Below, in pieces: positions 52,754-61,823 of a stretch of DNA of 64,000 nucleotides. The notes under the pieces were generated by a model. It saw only the letters and a program-made list of their open reading frames with translations, was not told the DNA's origin and ran no database searches. How positions within the stretch are numbered: the first letter of the stretch is position 1; every line of letters starts with the position of its first letter. A program made the translations under genes and the position numbers. The DNA comes from Rhodococcus sp. IEGM 1381 (GTDB lineage Bacteria > Actinomycetota > Actinomycetes > Mycobacteriales > Mycobacteriaceae), in the NCBI RefSeq assembly GCF_030056795.1, contig NZ_JASHKQ010000001.1:1-64000 (forward strand). The letters run 5' to 3'.

Positions 52754-53188
52754 ATGAAGCCCACCGACGTCGTCCACACTGCGTTGCAGCACTTGCGGGC
52801 GCACGACATGAGTGCGTTCGCCGACCTGTGGGCGGTCGACGGCGTCATCGTCTTTCCTTTTGCAGCAGCGGGATACCCGCGCCGCGTGGAAGGTCGCGCC
52901 GCAATTCACGAATACATGCGTGGATATCCCGAAATTCTCGACATACGGAACATCACGTCGCCGACGATCCATGAAACCGCCGACGCGGAGGTAGTCGTGG
53001 TCGAGTTCGAGGCTGCCGGCGTCGTTCCTGCGACAGGTAAGCCGTACGAACTCGCATACATCGCTGTCATCACCGTGCGCGACGGCGCAATCACCACGTA
53101 CAAGGACTATTGGAGTCCACTCGCCGCCGCGGAAGCCCTCGGTTCGGTCGACGACGTCACAGCGGCCTTCGCGGGTGACCGCGCATGA
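52754..53188 (+). CDS. SnoaL-like/NTF2-fold protein
   Basis: A 144-residue protein of the nuclear-transport-factor-2/SnoaL fold. DVVHTALQHLRAHDMSAFADLWAVDGVIVFPFAAAGYPRRVEGRAAIHEYM and the ending TVRDGAITTYKDYWSPLAAAEAL are typical of the family. Such proteins act as small-molecule isomerases, hydrolases or binding proteins. ATG 52754 has a strong GGAGGAG site. The NmrA-like gene overlaps its stop by 4 nt, so the two work together, under the divergent TetR. Confidence 0.87.
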   Translation: MKPTDVVHTALQHLRAHDMSAFADLWAVDGVIVFPFAAAGYPRRVEGRAAIHEYMRGYPEILDIRNITSPTIHETADAEVVVVEFEAAGVVPATGKPYELAYIAVITVRDGAITTYKDYWSPLAAAEALGSVDDVTAAFAGDRA

Positions 53189-54036
53189 GCGACGTCCTGG
53201 TTCTCGGCTCGACGGGAACGACCGGAAGCCGGGTTACTCAGCTTCTCCACGAACGAGGGGCGCAGTATCGAGCGGCGTCTCGTACACCCACGTCCGCAGA
53301 CCAGATCGAATTCGACTGGCTCGACCACGGTACCCATGCAGCTGCATTGGACGGCGTCCGAGCGGTCTATCTCGTTGCGCCTGTCGGTGTGGCCGATCCA
53401 CTACCTCTCGTTCGACAATTCCTGAAACAGGCTCTGCAACAGGGTGTTCGACGCGTCGTCGCGCTGAGTTCGTCCGCACTCGATCGTGGTGCGCCCGGAC
53501 TCGGCAAGATTCACGACGCGGTGGCGACCGATATACCCGAATGGGCAGTCCTTCGACCGAGCTGGTTCATGCAGAACTTCCGCGGCAGCAGCGCTCTCGC
53601 GGCAGGAGTCAGTGCGGGCGAGACCGTATCCGCAACCGGGGACGGGCGGATCGCCTTCGTCGATGCGGGCGACATCGCCGCCGTCGCCGTGCACGCACTG
53701 CTGGACGAGCAGTCGCACGACACCGACCACATCATCACTGGACCCGAGGCGCTCAGTTACTCCGACGCGGCGCGAATCATCGCCACCCACAGCGGAAAAC
53801 CTCTGCGCCACAAATCGATCTCCGTCGACGAGTTGGCACAGCTACACATCGACGGCGGCCTCCCTCCCGAGTACGCGCCGATCCTGGCGGCCCTGGATGC
53901 GGCCATCGCAACGGGCTCCGAGGATCGCGTCACCGACGTCGTCGCACGCATCACCGGGAGAGCCCCGCGTAGCTTCGAGCACTTCGTCGCCGAAACGTTC
54001 CCACCCTTCGGCCGCAGCCCGGGTCGTCGGCCATGA
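53185..54036 (+). CDS. NmrA-like NAD(P)-binding protein (atypical SDR)
   Basis: A 283-residue atypical short-chain dehydrogenase. The Rossmann motif VLVLGSTGTTGSRV (4-17) and a later RPSWFMQNF match the NmrA/ergot-alkaloid-type proteins, some of which are quinone or alcohol reductases and others redox sensors. The canonical YxxxK pair is not obvious, in line with the NmrA group. It overlaps the SnoaL-like gene by 4 nt (ATGA). A SnoaL-like/NmrA operon under TetR is a common actinobacterial arrangement; its substrate is unknown. Confidence 0.87.
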   Translation: MSDVLVLGSTGTTGSRVTQLLHERGAQYRAASRTPTSADQIEFDWLDHGTHAAALDGVRAVYLVAPVGVADPLPLVRQFLKQALQQGVRRVVALSSSALDRGAPGLGKIHDAVATDIPEWAVLRPSWFMQNFRGSSALAAGVSAGETVSATGDGRIAFVDAGDIAAVAVHALLDEQSHDTDHIITGPEALSYSDAARIIATHSGKPLRHKSISVDELAQLHIDGGLPPEYAPILAALDAAIATGSEDRVTDVVARITGRAPRSFEHFVAETFPPFGRSPGRRP

Positions 54037-54103
54037 GCACGGTCCGAGCTGTAGCGCAGCCTGCGTCAGCTACCCAGCTGAACGCAACGCAGGCGAGCGA
54101 CGT

Positions 54104-54754
54104 TCATGAATTAGGCTCTGCGGGGCGGTAGCCGACAGTCCCGACGCGAACCTGGATATGGCCGCCGCGGACAGCGCGAGTCGACAGATCCCGCAGCAGT
54201 GGAGCCATTGCCGTCCACGGATGAGCCTCGATATCCGCCCCTCCGAGTCGGCAGGCAAGCTTCGCCAACGGGGTCCACACCGCCGCCCGTCCGACGGGCC
54301 GCTGCATGTCGACGACGGCCACGACGCCGCCCGTTCGCGTAGCCGAGATCATCGCGTCGAGAGCCGCCTGCCACGGCGTCATCAGCGAGAGCGCGTAGGT
54401 ACTCAGGGCCGCATCGAACGGTGCGTGCTCGCCCAGATCCGCGAGAGTCAGCGTGGTGGCGTCGGCGGCGGCGAGGGTGACGTTGTCCCAGCCGGCCCGG
54501 TCAGCTCGCCGTCGGGCCTGTTCGAGCATCTGCGGGCTGGCGTCGATTCCGGTGATCGAGCCGGTGGGTCCGATCATCCGCTGCAGGCCGGCGAAGTTCA
54601 GGCCCGTGCCGCAGCCGAGGTCCAGAACATGGCTGCCCGCAGGCAGATTCAGTAGCTCGAACGCCGCCTCTCGACCGGCGCGATACACCGGCCATTCGAA
54701 GGAGATCACGTCGTACAGGCGCGCCGAGAGGGTGTACGGCGTCGGTCGTCTCAT
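54104..54754 (-). CDS. Class I SAM-dependent methyltransferase
   Basis: A 216-residue methyltransferase. Motif I is VLDLGCGTGLNFAGL (about 43-57). An acidic residue follows in ITGIDASPQML, motif II in AADATTL, and the PFDAALSTYALSLM region follows. The C-terminal domain and YDVISFEWPVYRAGREAAF opening suggest a UbiE/lipid-like methyltransferase. It is divergent from the MerA-like flavoprotein (35 bp between starts) and probably belongs to the same functional cluster. The substrate is unknown. Confidence 0.87.
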   Translation of the reverse strand: MRRPTPYTLSARLYDVISFEWPVYRAGREAAFELLNLPAGSHVLDLGCGTGLNFAGLQRMIGPTGSITGIDASPQMLEQARRRADRAGWDNVTLAAADATTLTLADLGEHAPFDAALSTYALSLMTPWQAALDAMISATRTGGVVAVVDMQRPVGRAAVWTPLAKLACRLGGADIEAHPWTAMAPLLRDLSTRAVRGGHIQVRVGTVGYRPAEPNS

Positions 54755-54789
54755 CTCGGTCTCTCCAAGGCGCGGGCATAGTGGGAGGT

Positions 54790-56253
54790 ATGGGAATTCG
54801 TCGTTCGTCTTCCAGTGTGCCCGACAACCGTGCCGACGTGGTCGTGGTGGGCGGCGGCACCGCAGGCATCGTGGCAGCGAAGACCGCGGCCAGCTTCGGC
54901 ATTCGCGTCGTGTTGATCGAGCGGGACCGCACCGGCGGCGACTGCCTGTGGACGGGATGCGTGCCGTCGAAAGCGCTGCTCGCGGCGGCTTCGGTGGCAC
55001 AGACGGTTCGATCCGCGTCCCGGTTCGGCATCGTCACCCAGCCACCGAGCGTGGATTTCGCGCTCGTGATGCAGCATGTACACAGTGCGATCGCCGAGAT
55101 CGCGCCGATCGATTCACCGGAGGCCCTGACCGAGGCCGGGGTCCATGTGATCCACGGCGACGCAGTCTTCTCCGGTCCGAACACCGTTTCCGTCGGTACG
55201 CGGACGCTCTGTTTCGGCCAGGCGATCGTGACCGCCGGAGCCCATCCGACGGTGCCGGCGATCGACGGCATCGAGCACGTGGACTACTTGACCAGCGACA
55301 CCGTGTGGGATCTGAAGGACTTGCCGCAGCGACTGCTGATCGTCGGTGCCGGGTCGGCGGGTTGTGAAATGGCGCAGGCATTTTCGCGTCTCGGGTCGGA
55401 TGTGACTCTGGTCGGGCGGTCGGCCACGATCCTGCCGCGCGAGGATGAAACGGCGACCTCGATTCTGACGCAGGCACTGACAGACGAGGGTGTGCGCGTC
55501 CTGACCTCCACCGCCGTCGTGCGCATCGAGGACGGCACGGCCGTGACCGACACGGGCGTAGACATCGCATTCGATCGGGTGCTCGTCGCCACCGGGCGGA
55601 CTCCGCGTACCGCGTCCCTCTGCTTGGACACGGCCGGTGTGGAATTGGACGACAACGTGTTCGTTCAAGTCGACGAGCATCTGCGGACCACCAATCCCCG
55701 CATCTGGGCGGCCGGAGATCTCACCGGACATCCGCAGTTCACGCACACCGCCGGTGTGCACGGCAGTCTGGCCGCGAGCAACGCGGCACTCGGTCTGAAC
55801 CGAAAGGTGAGTATGACGGGAACGCCACGGGTGACGTTCACCGATCCCGAGATCGCCTCGGCCGGAATCGATATGCGGACCGCGAGGGAGCGCGGTTTGC
55901 GGCTGCAGATGCTCGAGCACCATCACGTCGATCGTGCCGTCACCGAGGGGGCAACAAACGGATCGACGACGCTCGTGCTCGACGCCAAGCGGCGCATCGT
56001 CGGAGCCTGCGTGGTGGGACCGCGGGCCGGCGAGACGATCGGGGAGCTGATCATCGCCATCGAGCAGGGCCTGCGTACCCGAGATCTCGCCGGAGCCACG
56101 CATCCGTATCCGACGTACAACGACGGGCCATGGAACGCGGCGATAGCGGACGTGAAGTCGCAGTTGGGTTCTCCGGTGATTTCTCGAGCAACCGCCGCAC
56201 TGGCGAAGGTGCGCGGTGCGTGGATCAGGAGAGCGCGCGATACCCGGCGATGA
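54790..56253 (+). CDS. Pyridine nucleotide-disulfide oxidoreductase (MerA/Lpd-like)
   Basis: A 487-residue flavoprotein of the dihydrolipoamide dehydrogenase/mercuric reductase family. The FAD motif VVVVGGGTAGI (17-27) and the redox-active disulfide GGDCLWTGCVPSKA (C52, C57) are clear. The NAD(P) motif is IVGAGSAGCEMAQAF, and the C-terminal dimer motif reads HPYPTYNDG. It has no N-terminal metal-binding domain, so real mercuric reduction is doubtful; this type is often linked to TVP38/TMEM64 membrane proteins. The start is either ATG 54790 or GTG 54781. It converges with the CDP-alcohol phosphatidyltransferase, overlapping by 29 nt. Confidence 0.87.
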   Translation: MGIRRSSSSVPDNRADVVVVGGGTAGIVAAKTAASFGIRVVLIERDRTGGDCLWTGCVPSKALLAAASVAQTVRSASRFGIVTQPPSVDFALVMQHVHSAIAEIAPIDSPEALTEAGVHVIHGDAVFSGPNTVSVGTRTLCFGQAIVTAGAHPTVPAIDGIEHVDYLTSDTVWDLKDLPQRLLIVGAGSAGCEMAQAFSRLGSDVTLVGRSATILPREDETATSILTQALTDEGVRVLTSTAVVRIEDGTAVTDTGVDIAFDRVLVATGRTPRTASLCLDTAGVELDDNVFVQVDEHLRTTNPRIWAAGDLTGHPQFTHTAGVHGSLAASNAALGLNRKVSMTGTPRVTFTDPEIASAGIDMRTARERGLRLQMLEHHHVDRAVTEGATNGSTTLVLDAKRRIVGACVVGPRAGETIGELIIAIEQGLRTRDLAGATHPYPTYNDGPWNAAIADVKSQLGSPVISRATAALAKVRGAWIRRARDTRR

Positions 56254-56836
56254 TCCGTTGGGTGGAGCTCACCGCGACCACCGCCGCCCAGACCACCGCG
56301 ATCTGCCATGAGATACCGGGCAGCAGCAGCCACAGACTGTGTACTGCAATGGTTTCGGCTCCCTCGGCCAGTCCTCCGAGGAAGGACAGCGAGCGGCCGT
56401 CGTCGATGGTGCGGCCGTTGCGTTCGGCGATGGAGGAGAACGCCAGAAACGCGGTGCCGTTGATGTAGTACGCCAACAGCACCAGCAGAAACGGCCACCA
56501 CGGGGCGTCGTACGCGGCCGAGGCACCCACCGCGACGCCCACCACGGTGGTGCCGTACACCACGAAATCGGCGGTGATGTCGAAGAATCCGCCTGCCCCA
56601 GCGGTTGTCGACCGCCTGCGCGCCAGCGGCCCGTCCAGGCCGTCGGCGATGCGGGAGACGATCCACAACGCCAACGCGAGCAGCCAGAACTGCAGGCCGG
56701 CGGCCAGTGCGCTACCGAGGCCGAGCACCAGTCCAGCGGCGGTGATCCGGTCCGGGGTGATCGCGGGGCGGTCGAGGGCGCGAGCACAGCGATCGAGTGG
56801 AGCTTCGAGGTGGCGGCGCAGATAGCTGTCGATCAT
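56225..56836 (-). CDS. CDP-alcohol phosphatidyltransferase family protein (YnjF-like)
   Basis: A 203-residue integral membrane enzyme with five or six hydrophobic segments. The CDP-OH-P signature DG-x2-AR-x8-G-x3-D-x3-D is fully present in DGPLARRRSTTAGAGGFFDITAD (about 66-88). Such enzymes join a CDP-activated lipid to an alcohol head group. ATG 56836 overlaps the TVP38 gene stop by 4 nt, so both are co-translated. The head group is not deducible. In E. coli, ynjF of the same family sits in the ydjXYZ-ynjABCDEF neighbourhood. Confidence 0.88.
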   Translation of the reverse strand: MIDSYLRRHLEAPLDRCARALDRPAITPDRITAAGLVLGLGSALAAGLQFWLLALALWIVSRIADGLDGPLARRRSTTAGAGGFFDITADFVVYGTTVVGVAVGASAAYDAPWWPFLLVLLAYYINGTAFLAFSSIAERNGRTIDDGRSLSFLGGLAEGAETIAVHSLWLLLPGISWQIAVVWAAVVAVSSTQRIIAGYRALS

Positions 56837-57501
56837 TCGGCAGCTCCGGTCAATCCGAGACGTCGCGCCAACAGAGCCGAGCCGGCCGCGATCGCCAGGA
56901 CGGCGAGCAGTGCGATGGCGAAAGGCCACGACAGCGGAGACGTTCCGTACGCCCCGAGCGCGGTGTAGGCGACGGTCGCGGGCACGATGCCGATCATGGT
57001 GCCCACCACATAGTCACGTTGCCCCACGGCACTGACTCCGGCCGCGTAGTTGACCAAGGAGAACGGCAGCGGCACCAGACGCACGAGCAGTACCGACAGC
57101 AATCCGCGTCGTCCGAGCATGGCGTCGAGCCGGCGGAGCCTGTCCCATTCCGTTCGGGCCACCTGGCCGCGTCCCAGCGCCCGCGCTCCCCAATACCCGA
57201 GATAGGCCCCCATCGTGGCGGCGAACACCACGACGGTCGCGCCCACCGCCAATCCGAACAGCAGTCCCGACGCGATGGTCAACGTGCTGGCGGGGAACGG
57301 GGTGGCAGACAGGACGGCATAGAGCACGACGAACAGCGCGATGCCCCACGGCCCGGCCGACGCCACTCGGTCACGGATGAACGCCGGGTCGGGTAGGTCG
57401 ACGGTACCGAGCACGATCACCACAGCGATGACGACCACGGCAGCCGCGAGCAATTTCAGGGTGGTGCCTCGGCGACTACGCGTCGGGCGGTCCTGCGTCA
57501 C
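56833..57501 (-). CDS. TVP38/TMEM64 family membrane protein (YdjX/YdjZ-like)
   Basis: A 222-residue membrane protein with about six hydrophobic segments. The SNARE-associated/VTT domain is clear: FVVLYAVLSATPFPASTLTIASGLLFGLAVGATVVVFAATMGAYLGYWGARALGR and LVRLVPLPFSLVNYAAGVSAVGQRDYVVGTMIGIVPATVAYTALGAYG. Members of this superfamily (DedA/VTT) are proposed lipid scramblases or transporters. GTG 57501 has a GAGAGG site 8 nt upstream. The CDP-alcohol phosphatidyltransferase overlaps its 3' end by 4 nt. Confidence 0.9.
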   Translation of the reverse strand: MTQDRPTRSRRGTTLKLLAAAVVVIAVVIVLGTVDLPDPAFIRDRVASAGPWGIALFVVLYAVLSATPFPASTLTIASGLLFGLAVGATVVVFAATMGAYLGYWGARALGRGQVARTEWDRLRRLDAMLGRRGLLSVLLVRLVPLPFSLVNYAAGVSAVGQRDYVVGTMIGIVPATVAYTALGAYGTSPLSWPFAIALLAVLAIAAGSALLARRLGLTGAAE

Positions 57502-57659
57502 GGTGTGTGCCTCTCGTCCGGCGGTCAGGATCCATTGTGCACAAGTTCGTCCCCGAGTTCCCTGGGCGGGCGATCCGCACTCCGCCATTCGGCAGCAGCG
57601 CTTCGAGTGATGTGCAGTCGTCGGTCCCGTGGGGTGGGACAGCTCCTCGCAGCTCTCCG

Positions 57660-58130
57660 TTACATCTGGATGACCCAGATGTAGGCTCGAGCATTCGATT
57701 CTGGGACGGAAGTCGTTACGGCACTGAGAAACCCGTGTCCCGTCACCCGAGACGCGCAATACGTGAGAGCAGCCTGCGAATCCGGAAGGTATTCCGTCGG
57801 CGTCTGCTTGAATTCGTAGCTGTTTCTGGGCTCACACAACGTCAGCCCCGAAGCCCGTCGGAGCTCCTCGGCCCGTGCAGCCGAACTCGACTCGACTATC
57901 AAATACGCCGAAGAATCAGGAAACGAGCTGAACACCTCGGAGTACAAGATCGTGTCGTCATCTGTCAGGTCCAAACCGAGGTTCACTGCCATCGACGCAG
58001 CGGCCTGACGCTCCGACCGCTCGGATATCGAACGATAGAGCGGTGGAACGCAAAGCCCGAGAGCCACAACCACGACGACGACTGCCGCGAGGCTCCACAT
58101 CCGCCGCGGACGTCCACGAAGCCAGGTCAT
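57660..58130 (-). CDS. Hypothetical protein with N-terminal membrane anchor
   Basis: A 156-residue protein. A basic N-terminus and one hydrophobic helix (MWSLAAVVVVVVALGLCVPPLY, about 11-32) anchor it, and the rest should be outside the cytoplasm. Four cysteines (C27 in the helix; others at LTLCEP and LTYCASR) could give disulfides. No family was recognised. It lies 13 nt downstream of another unknown gene and 158 nt upstream of TVP38 on the same strand, so an operon is plausible. Confidence 0.55.
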   Translation of the reverse strand: MTWLRGRPRRMWSLAAVVVVVVALGLCVPPLYRSISERSERQAAASMAVNLGLDLTDDDTILYSEVFSSFPDSSAYLIVESSSAARAEELRRASGLTLCEPRNSYEFKQTPTEYLPDSQAALTYCASRVTGHGFLSAVTTSVPESNARAYIWVIQM

Positions 58131-58143
58131 AGCGATGATCCGA

Positions 58144-58803
58144 TCACGGGGGCCGGACGGGCACTGACCGCACGATGGGTTGTCGCCGTGACGGCCACGT
58201 TCCAGTGCGAAAAGTAGCCATCATCTGCTGCTCGACAGCGCTTCGGTGAGTTCGGTCGTCCTGCCAGAGGGTGAAGAGGTCGCCAGCGGACGAGATCGTG
58301 CGGATACCAGGAAGCGTGGGATCGTTCGACGGCTCGTTGATGGGCCAGTTCTTCAACCAATTGGCGGCAAGTACCGGGTGCAGCAATCCGTCCACCGTCC
58401 GCGAACTGACCACGCGTGTGAGGACGTTGATCGCCGCCTGCCAGCGGTTGATCGACGGCAATCCCAGCGGCAGGAGCATGTCCCAGCGGCCTTGTTCCCG
58501 GGACTCTCGCGTGACGGTGCCTGCGACGTCGATCATGTGCCGACCGACTCTGTCGTCGAGTTCTCGCTCCCACACGGCGCGTTCCCGCTCGATCGCACTA
58601 CGGAACACCTCCAACTCGACCAGTCCTGATCGGGGTCCGGCTTCTCCGAGCGGGTACGCACACAGGTCGATAAGCAGGTTGTCGCGCAGATCCCGCGCCA
58701 CCGACCGATGCGCCGGCCGGGACTGGAGCTGTTGGGCCTCCGCTACCGTGACCACACCCGCGAGCAGGAACCAATCGATCTCTCTGGGTTCTCTGAGCAT
58801 CAC
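58144..58803 (-). CDS. Hypothetical helical protein
   Basis: A 219-residue protein, mostly helical, with many charged residues (VARDLRDNLLIDLCAYPLGEAGP, FRSAIERERAVWERELDDRVGRHMIDVAG). The C-terminal 30 residues are Arg/Pro-rich. No known domain was found by eye. The start is set at ATG 58803. It opens away from the ABC importer (161 bp between the two starts), and the next gene follows after 13 nt. Function unknown. Confidence 0.55.
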   Translation of the reverse strand: MMLREPREIDWFLLAGVVTVAEAQQLQSRPAHRSVARDLRDNLLIDLCAYPLGEAGPRSGLVELEVFRSAIERERAVWERELDDRVGRHMIDVAGTVTRESREQGRWDMLLPLGLPSINRWQAAINVLTRVVSSRTVDGLLHPVLAANWLKNWPINEPSNDPTLPGIRTISSAGDLFTLWQDDRTHRSAVEQQMMATFRTGTWPSRRQPIVRSVPVRPP

Positions 58804-58963
58804 CGAAGCAGTCTCTCACCGAATCGGACAACGACCGGAAGCCCAACGCGAGGAACAACGCCATCCGCTCCGGGCTCCCGTCGTCGGCGGATGCCCTCTT
58901 CGACCGATTACGGTGGTGAACGCAGCGTCTTACGTCTGTTCCCGTGAACCAGGAGGCCGTCCG

Positions 58964-60202
58964 TTGAAGTTTCGCTCCTTACGGCGCGCAGTAACGATTG
59001 CGGCGAGCGCGGGGCTGCTGCTCACCTCCTGTGCTGCGCCGGATTCGGAAGCACCGATTGCCGAGGCGCAGTCCTGGAGCGAGATCCAACAGCAGGCGCA
59101 GGGGCAGACCGTCTCGCTGTGGATGTACGGCGGCGACGAGCAGGGCAATGCGTATGTCGACGACGTGCTCACACCTGCTGCCGCCGCGGAAGGCGTCACT
59201 CTGAGACGTGTGCCGGTCGAATCGACCACCGATGCCGTCAACCGCATCCTGTCCGAGCGACAGGCCGGGGTCACCGACGGCGAAGTGGACCTGGTGTGGG
59301 TCAACGGCGCGAACTTCGGCACCGGTAAGCAGGCCGGCGCGTGGCTGTGCGGCTGGACGCAGAATCTGCCGAACAGGGAATTGACCGATCCCGAGGATCC
59401 GCTGTTGCTCGACGACTTCGGCACCCCGGTCGAGAACTGCGAATCCCCCTGGTTCAAAGCACAATTCACGTTGGTCTACAACGCGGCGGCGATCCCGAAC
59501 CCGCCGACCACCTTCGAGGGCGTCCTCGACTGGGCGAAGGCAAACCCCGGCCGCTTCACCTACCCCGCTCCCCCGGACTTCACCGGCTCGGTGTTCGTGC
59601 GTGAGGCGTTGATCAATGCCTCCGGCGGCGTCGACGAGGTTCCCGCGCAGTTCGATCAGGACTCCTACGACCGACTCGCCCCGGCATTGTTCGATCAGTT
59701 GAACGAACTCGCCCCATCACTGTGGCGCGAGGGAACGACGTATCCGCAGTCTTCCTCCGAGCTCGACGCCCTCTACGCCGGCGGTCAGGTCGACATGACC
59801 ATGACGTACGGCCCCGCGACCCTCCCGAAACTCGTCGCCGACGGCACCTTCCGGCCGGAGACCCGCGTCCTGACTCTGGACGAGGGAACCGTCGGGAATG
59901 CGAGTTTCCTTGCCATTCCGTCGACGTCGGGGAAGTCGGCCGCGGCACAGGTGGTTGCCAATCTCGCGCTGTCGCCAGAGCAACAACTCGCGACGTCGAC
60001 GCCGGACGTGTGGGGTCAGTTCACCGTGCTCGATCTCGACAAGGTGCCTGCCGATGTTCGGGCGCGATTCGACGGTCTGGCACCGTCGGATGTCGTCCCC
60101 TCCTACGACGAGCTGTCGGCCAATGCTCACCCCGAGCTCTCGGCCGACTGGGTGTCGCCACTCGACGAGGGTTGGCGACGAAGCGTGCTCGCCGGGCAGT
60201 GA
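58964..60202 (+). CDS. ABC transporter substrate-binding lipoprotein (YnjB-like)
   Basis: A 412-residue extracytoplasmic solute-binding protein. The signal peptide ends in a lipobox LLTSCAAP (cysteine at about residue 23), so it is a lipoprotein. The mature chain follows the YnjB/thiamine- or iron-binding type: WMYGGDEQGNAYVDDVLTPAAAAEGVTLRRVPV, DLVWVNGANFGTGKQAGAWLCGW and VENCESPWFKAQFTLVYNAAAIP. The start is a TTG at 58964, chosen because a full AGGAGG site lies 7 nt upstream. The permease gene overlaps its stop (GTGA). The ligand is unknown. Confidence 0.85.
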   Translation: MKFRSLRRAVTIAASAGLLLTSCAAPDSEAPIAEAQSWSEIQQQAQGQTVSLWMYGGDEQGNAYVDDVLTPAAAAEGVTLRRVPVESTTDAVNRILSERQAGVTDGEVDLVWVNGANFGTGKQAGAWLCGWTQNLPNRELTDPEDPLLLDDFGTPVENCESPWFKAQFTLVYNAAAIPNPPTTFEGVLDWAKANPGRFTYPAPPDFTGSVFVREALINASGGVDEVPAQFDQDSYDRLAPALFDQLNELAPSLWREGTTYPQSSSELDALYAGGQVDMTMTYGPATLPKLVADGTFRPETRVLTLDEGTVGNASFLAIPSTSGKSAAAQVVANLALSPEQQLATSTPDVWGQFTVLDLDKVPADVRARFDGLAPSDVVPSYDELSANAHPELSADWVSPLDEGWRRSVLAGQ

Positions 60203-61038
60203 GCGCGTCCACGAAGAGCTTTCGCGGCACTGCGGCGGTGCTCCCCGCCGTCGTCTTGGTCGTTCTGGTCGTCGGCGGCGGTCTGGGAACCGTGGTGCTG
60301 CAGAGCCTGGGTCTGATGCCATTGGTCGGAACCCCCGAATTGTCGGTCGACGCATACTCCGCGCTGGGCGGTGACCTGTGGCGCTCGGTAATGCTGACAC
60401 TGTCGATTGCCATCGTCTCGACGGCGTTGGCCACGGTGATCGGGCTTGCCGCGGCGCTGACGGCCTTGTCTGGTGGACGCGCCGCGCTGGTCGCTGCAGG
60501 CTTGACGGTCACGGTGCCGCACCTGATCGGGGCCGCGGCGATGGCATTGCTATTGGCAGATTCAGGGATGCTGCCTCGTATTCTCGGCATGACCGACGGT
60601 GGCTGGCCGGAGTTGGTGGGTGGACGGTGGTGGATCGCCGTCGTCGCCGAATATGCCTGGAAGGAATCGGCTTTCGTGGCCGTCGTGGTGGCGGGAACAC
60701 TCGCCACCCGAGTAGCCGCTTTCGACGAGACGGCCGCCACCCTGGGCGCAGGCCGGTGGGCTCGGCTGCGACTGGTCACGCTGCCGTTGGCTCGGCCCGC
60801 GCTGATCGCCTCGGCGGCCATCGCGTTCGCCTACACCGTCGGATCGTACGAGGTGGCCCGCATTCTGGGTCGACCGTATCCGGAGCCGTTGTCGGTGATG
60901 GCAATTCGTCTGTTCACCTCGATCGATCTCGAGACGCGACCACAGGCAGCAGCTGCCGCGACGATCGCCACCGCTCTGACGGTGGTCGTGGCCGCGGCGG
61001 CACTGCACTATCTGCGCAGATCGGCAGCGTGGAAATGA
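60199..61038 (+). CDS. ABC transporter permease 1 (YnjC-like, N-half)
   Basis: A 279-residue permease with about six TM segments. The EAA-like loop is visible at TAATLGAGRWARLRLVTLPLARPALIASAAIAF, which docks to the ATPase. It starts at GTG 60199, overlapping the binding-protein stop by 4 nt, and its end overlaps permease 2 by 4 nt (ATGA). E. coli YnjC is one long permease; here it is split into two genes, as in other 2-permease Fe/thiamine-type importers. Confidence 0.87.
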   Translation: MSASTKSFRGTAAVLPAVVLVVLVVGGGLGTVVLQSLGLMPLVGTPELSVDAYSALGGDLWRSVMLTLSIAIVSTALATVIGLAAALTALSGGRAALVAAGLTVTVPHLIGAAAMALLLADSGMLPRILGMTDGGWPELVGGRWWIAVVAEYAWKESAFVAVVVAGTLATRVAAFDETAATLGAGRWARLRLVTLPLARPALIASAAIAFAYTVGSYEVARILGRPYPEPLSVMAIRLFTSIDLETRPQAAAAATIATALTVVVAAAALHYLRRSAAWK

Positions 61039-61823
61039 ACAAGGTGGAAGTGAACAAGGTCCTTCCTGCCGTCGGCAGGTCCGTTCTGGTCCTGTGGTTC
61101 CTACTGCCGCTGATTCCGGTTGTCTTGTGGGCCCTCAGCAATCGCTGGTCGTTTCCCGGTTCGGTTCCCCAGGAATGGGGATTCGACGGCGTCCGCAGCG
61201 CCCTCGACGCCGGGGGTGCCGATGCGTTCGTGCGATCGACCATACTCGCTCTCGCCGTCGCCGCCATCGCAACACCATTGGGCGCGTTGGCCGCTCGCGC
61301 ACTGGTGAACGGTACTGTGCGCTTCCCCGCTTTCGTAGCTGCGGTCCTCTTCGCTCCGCTGGCCCTGCCCCCGTTTGCCGTGGCCTTGGGGCTCGATGTC
61401 CTGGTGCTGCGCTCACGCATTCCGAGCACGGTGGCGGTGATCGCATTGCTGACCGTTGCGGCCATTCCATATACGACGTATCTGATGCGAGTGGCATTCG
61501 GCGCGTACGACATCGGCTACGAGCAAGAAGCGCGAACGCTCGGCGCGTCGAGTGCCATGGTTCTGCGGCGGATTCGCATTCCGCTGTTGGCTCCGGCGTT
61601 GGCGGGTGCGGCGTTGCTCGCGTTCCTCGTGGCGTGGAGCGACTATGTGATCACCCTGCTGATCGGTGGAGGCAGACTGGTCACCGTGCCCATTCTCGTC
61701 GCCTCGTTCGCTGCCGGGACCGGTAACGATTCGGTGGTGGCTGCATTGTCGGTCGCCGCCGTCGTACCGCCGTTGTTACTGGTGCTCATGCTGGCCCGGT
61801 TGCGTCGTAGGAGTGCCCGATGA
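61035..61823 (+). CDS. ABC transporter permease 2 (YnjC-like, C-half)
   Basis: A 262-residue permease, six TM segments, with the EAA loop EARTLGASSAMVLRRIRIPLLAPALAGAALLAF. The sequence DYVITLLIGGGRLVTVPILVASF is typical of the same family. ATG 61035 overlaps the previous stop; the ATPase ATG (61820) overlaps this gene by 4 nt. The tight coupling of all four genes indicates one importer. Confidence 0.87.
   Translation: MNKVEVNKVLPAVGRSVLVLWFLLPLIPVVLWALSNRWSFPGSVPQEWGFDGVRSALDAGGADAFVRSTILALAVAAIATPLGALAARALVNGTVRFPAFVAAVLFAPLALPPFAVALGLDVLVLRSRIPSTVAVIALLTVAAIPYTTYLMRVAFGAYDIGYEQEARTLGASSAMVLRRIRIPLLAPALAGAALLAFLVAWSDYVITLLIGGGRLVTVPILVASFAAGTGNDSVVAALSVAAVVPPLLLVLMLARLRRRSAR

Noticed and set aside
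54050..54100. GCCTGCGT/ACGCAGGC repeat after the NmrA-like gene
   Set aside because: It has only 8-bp arms with a loop of about 20 nt; too weak to call a terminator.
54781..56253. Mercuric resistance (mer) operon
   Set aside because: The flavoprotein lacks an N-terminal HMA domain, and no merR, merT or merP is present. The disulfide motif is shared by the whole Lpd/MerA family.
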